From positions 251,525 to 315,524 of the forward strand of contig NZ_KQ948428.1 in the NCBI RefSeq assembly GCF_001514065.1: 64,000 nucleotides of DNA. Direction: 5' to 3'. Source of the DNA: Streptomyces antibioticus. GTDB taxonomy: Bacteria; Actinomycetota; Actinomycetes; Streptomycetales; Streptomycetaceae. Shown here piece by piece: positions 62,794 through 64,000 of this stretch (position 1 is its first letter; every line of letters starts with the position of its first letter). The notes beneath the pieces were generated by a model that saw nothing but the letters and a program-made list of their open reading frames with translations, made no database searches and was not told the DNA's origin. A program made the translations under genes and the position numbers.

Positions 62794-64000
62794 GTGTCGG
62801 AGCAGCACGACGCAGACGAGGTGGCGGAGTTCGCGGCGCTGCTCGCGCGGCTGAAGGAACGGACGGACCGCAGCTACGGCCAGTTGGCCCGCCGGCTGAA
62901 CATGAACACCTCGACGCTGCACCGGTACTGCGCCGGTGAGACGGTCCCGGTGGACTTCGCCCCCGTGGAGCGGTTCGCGGCGCTGTGCGGGGCGACGCCG
63001 GAGGAGCGGCACGAACTCCACCGGCGGTGGCTGCTCGCGGTGGCGGCACGACAGCGGTCGTCCCGCCCGCAGGAACCCGCGCCGACGCCCGGACCGACGC
63101 CGGCATCGGACCCGGCCGAACCCGACGCCGAGCCGACCGTCGAGGCGGCCGCTGCACCGACCGTCGAGGCGAGCGCACCGGCCGTAGAGGCGAGCGTCGA
63201 GCCGACCGCTGCACCGACCATCGAGGCGAACGCTGCACCGCCCCTCGACCCGACCGTCGAGCCCGCCATCGGCCCCACCCTCGAAGCGGACGAGGTCGAC
63301 CCCGTCACCGAGCTGCGGCTGCCCGAGCCAGCCCGCCCGCGCCCCCGCCCTTGGTACCGGCGTCGGCGGACCCTGGTCGCCTCGGCGGCGGCCGTCGCGC
63401 TGATCGCCACGCTCGGCAGCCTGTCCGCCCTCTCGGACGGCCGCTCCTCCGCCGCCGACTCCGTGAGCCCCACCGACCCGGCCGTCACCACCTCGGCCGC
63501 CCCCGGGTCACCGGACCCCACCGCGTCGAAGAAGAAACCGAGTCCGTCCGCTTCCCCGGGCCGGGGAACCTCGTCGCCGTCCGCCTCCGGAACCGGCCGC
63601 CCGCACGCCGGCCCGTCCGCCAAGGGCGGCGGCAGCCCCACCGGCGGAGCCGGCCCGGGAGCGGCCGTGCCGCTGTCCTGGACGGTCAACTCCCATGTCT
63701 GGAACGCGGGCTGCGGCCACCGGTACGTCATCGACAAGCCGTCGACGCAGGTGCCACCGCCGCCGGTCGCGCAGGATGCCGCGGTCTGGGCGGCGGCGCA
63801 GGGCGCGCTGCACGGCGGCGAGACGATGGTGCAGATCTCGGTGCAGGGGCGGAGTTCCACGGCCGTGGTCCTCGACGCGCTCCGGGTGCGGGTGGTGGGG
63901 CGTTCGGCCCCGGCCGAGGGCAACTCGTACGCCATGGACAACGGCTGCGGCGGCGCGCTCACGCCCCGCATGTTCTCCGTCGACCTCGACGCGGACCGGC
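62794..64000 (+). CDS. HTH/transmembrane protein with repeat linker (cut by window end)
   Basis: A GTG-initiated frame runs open for 402 codons to the window end. Residues about 8-70 form an Xre-like helix-turn-helix (YGQLARRLNMNTSTLHRYCAGETVP). A Pro/Glu/Ala linker with PTVEA-type repeats spans about 90-170, one transmembrane helix lies at about 192-212 (TLVASAAAVALIATLGSLSAL), then a Ser/Pro/Gly-rich segment, and an outer domain begins with SWTVNSHVWNAGCGHRYVIDKPS. This architecture, a cytoplasmic HTH and an outer beta-rich domain, recurs in Streptomyces. It suggests a membrane-bound regulator whose signal is unknown. Confidence 0.8.
   Translation, partial: MSEQHDADEVAEFAALLARLKERTDRSYGQLARRLNMNTSTLHRYCAGETVPVDFAPVERFAALCGATPEERHELHRRWLLAVAARQRSSRPQEPAPTPGPTPASDPAEPDAEPTVEAAAAPTVEASAPAVEASVEPTAAPTIEANAAPPLDPTVEPAIGPTLEADEVDPVTELRLPEPARPRPRPWYRRRRTLVASAAAVALIATLGSLSALSDGRSSAADSVSPTDPAVTTSAAPGSPDPTASKKKPSPSASPGRGTSSPSASGTGRPHAGPSAKGGGSPTGGAGPGAAVPLSWTVNSHVWNAGCGHRYVIDKPSTQVPPPPVAQDAAVWAAAQGALHGGETMVQISVQGRSSTAVVLDALRVRVVGRSAPAEGNSYAMDNGCGGALTPRMFSVDLDADR
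63115..63290 (+). repeat. degenerate PTVEA-coding repeats
   Basis: Units such as CCGACCGTCGAGGCG recur about eight times with drift, encoding PTVEA, APAVEAS, EPTAAPTIEA and similar. They form the cytoplasmic linker of the HTH/transmembrane protein and are prone to length change. Confidence 0.6.

Overview
The window is high-GC DNA (by eye about 70% or more) with GTG and TTG starts, strong codon-position GC bias and actinobacterial gene families. It looks like chromosomal Streptomyces DNA. I see no tRNA, rRNA, CRISPR array, integrase or transposase. About 56 protein genes are supported; most other long reading frames are antisense shadows.

Region 1 (0-14 kb) is a purine and glyoxylate catabolism block. 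On the minus strand, uraD-uraH-uricase-8-oxoguanine deaminase form an operon that converts 8-oxoguanine and urate to allantoin. A uracil/xanthine-type permease lies beyond a terminator. Next come a two-gene unit (a thiamine-binding-like protein and an HTH_22 protein), hydroxypyruvate isomerase, tartronate semialdehyde reductase, catalase and glyoxylate carboligase. Two separate operators tie the block together. TCAACA-N3-TGTTGA overlaps the -35 box of both the uricase operon and the catalase gene; uricase makes H2O2. An identical 15-bp palindrome lies just downstream of the predicted start sites of both hyi and gcl. The allantoin-to-glyoxylate enzymes and glycerate kinase are not in the window.

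Region 2 (14-31 kb) is mixed: a zinc-ribbon protein with a nuclease-like tail, a GNAT acetyltransferase, two translationally coupled acyl-CoA synthetases divergent from a GAF/LuxR regulator, a LAL-type LuxR regulator next to a secreted trypsin, an AlkZ-like DNA glycosylase (HTH_42), a CorA transporter, dihydrolipoyl dehydrogenase, two coupled CBS-domain (CNNM/HlyC) membrane proteins, an acyltransferase-3 and a GlsB/YeaQ protein.

Region 3 (31-43 kb) holds methylmalonyl-CoA mutase (mutA-mutB), its GTPase chaperone meaB and a TetR regulator. The mutB-meaB junction carries a 35-bp tandem duplication that duplicates the overlapping stop/start. An IclR regulator is divergent from a 5-ketogluconate reductase/L-idonate dehydrogenase pair, with tandem operators between them. 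A FAD monooxygenase, a hydrolase, a methyltransferase and a ferredoxin-like protein follow.

Region 4 (43-56 kb) has a secreted GH43 arabinofuranosidase, a lipoprotein polysaccharide deacetylase, a DUF2278 protein and an SRPBCC protein. The second half of purine catabolism follows: a xanthine dehydrogenase operon (FAD, 2Fe-2S and Mo subunits), an AzgA-type purine permease and XdhC, divergent from pucR.

Region 5 (56-64 kb) contains a TPR-like protein, a small Gln-rich membrane protein, a GntR/FCD regulator, a FhuF-type ferric reductase behind an iron box, a DUF2637 membrane protein, an RsbW-like ATP-binding protein, a largely empty 786-nt gap, a secreted protein of unknown function, and the start of an HTH/transmembrane protein cut by the window end.

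Taken together, purines taken up by two permease types are oxidised by XDH to urate, the uricase operon takes urate to allantoin, and glyoxylate from allantoin is recycled by Gcl, Hyi and GlxR, with catalase removing uricase-derived peroxide.
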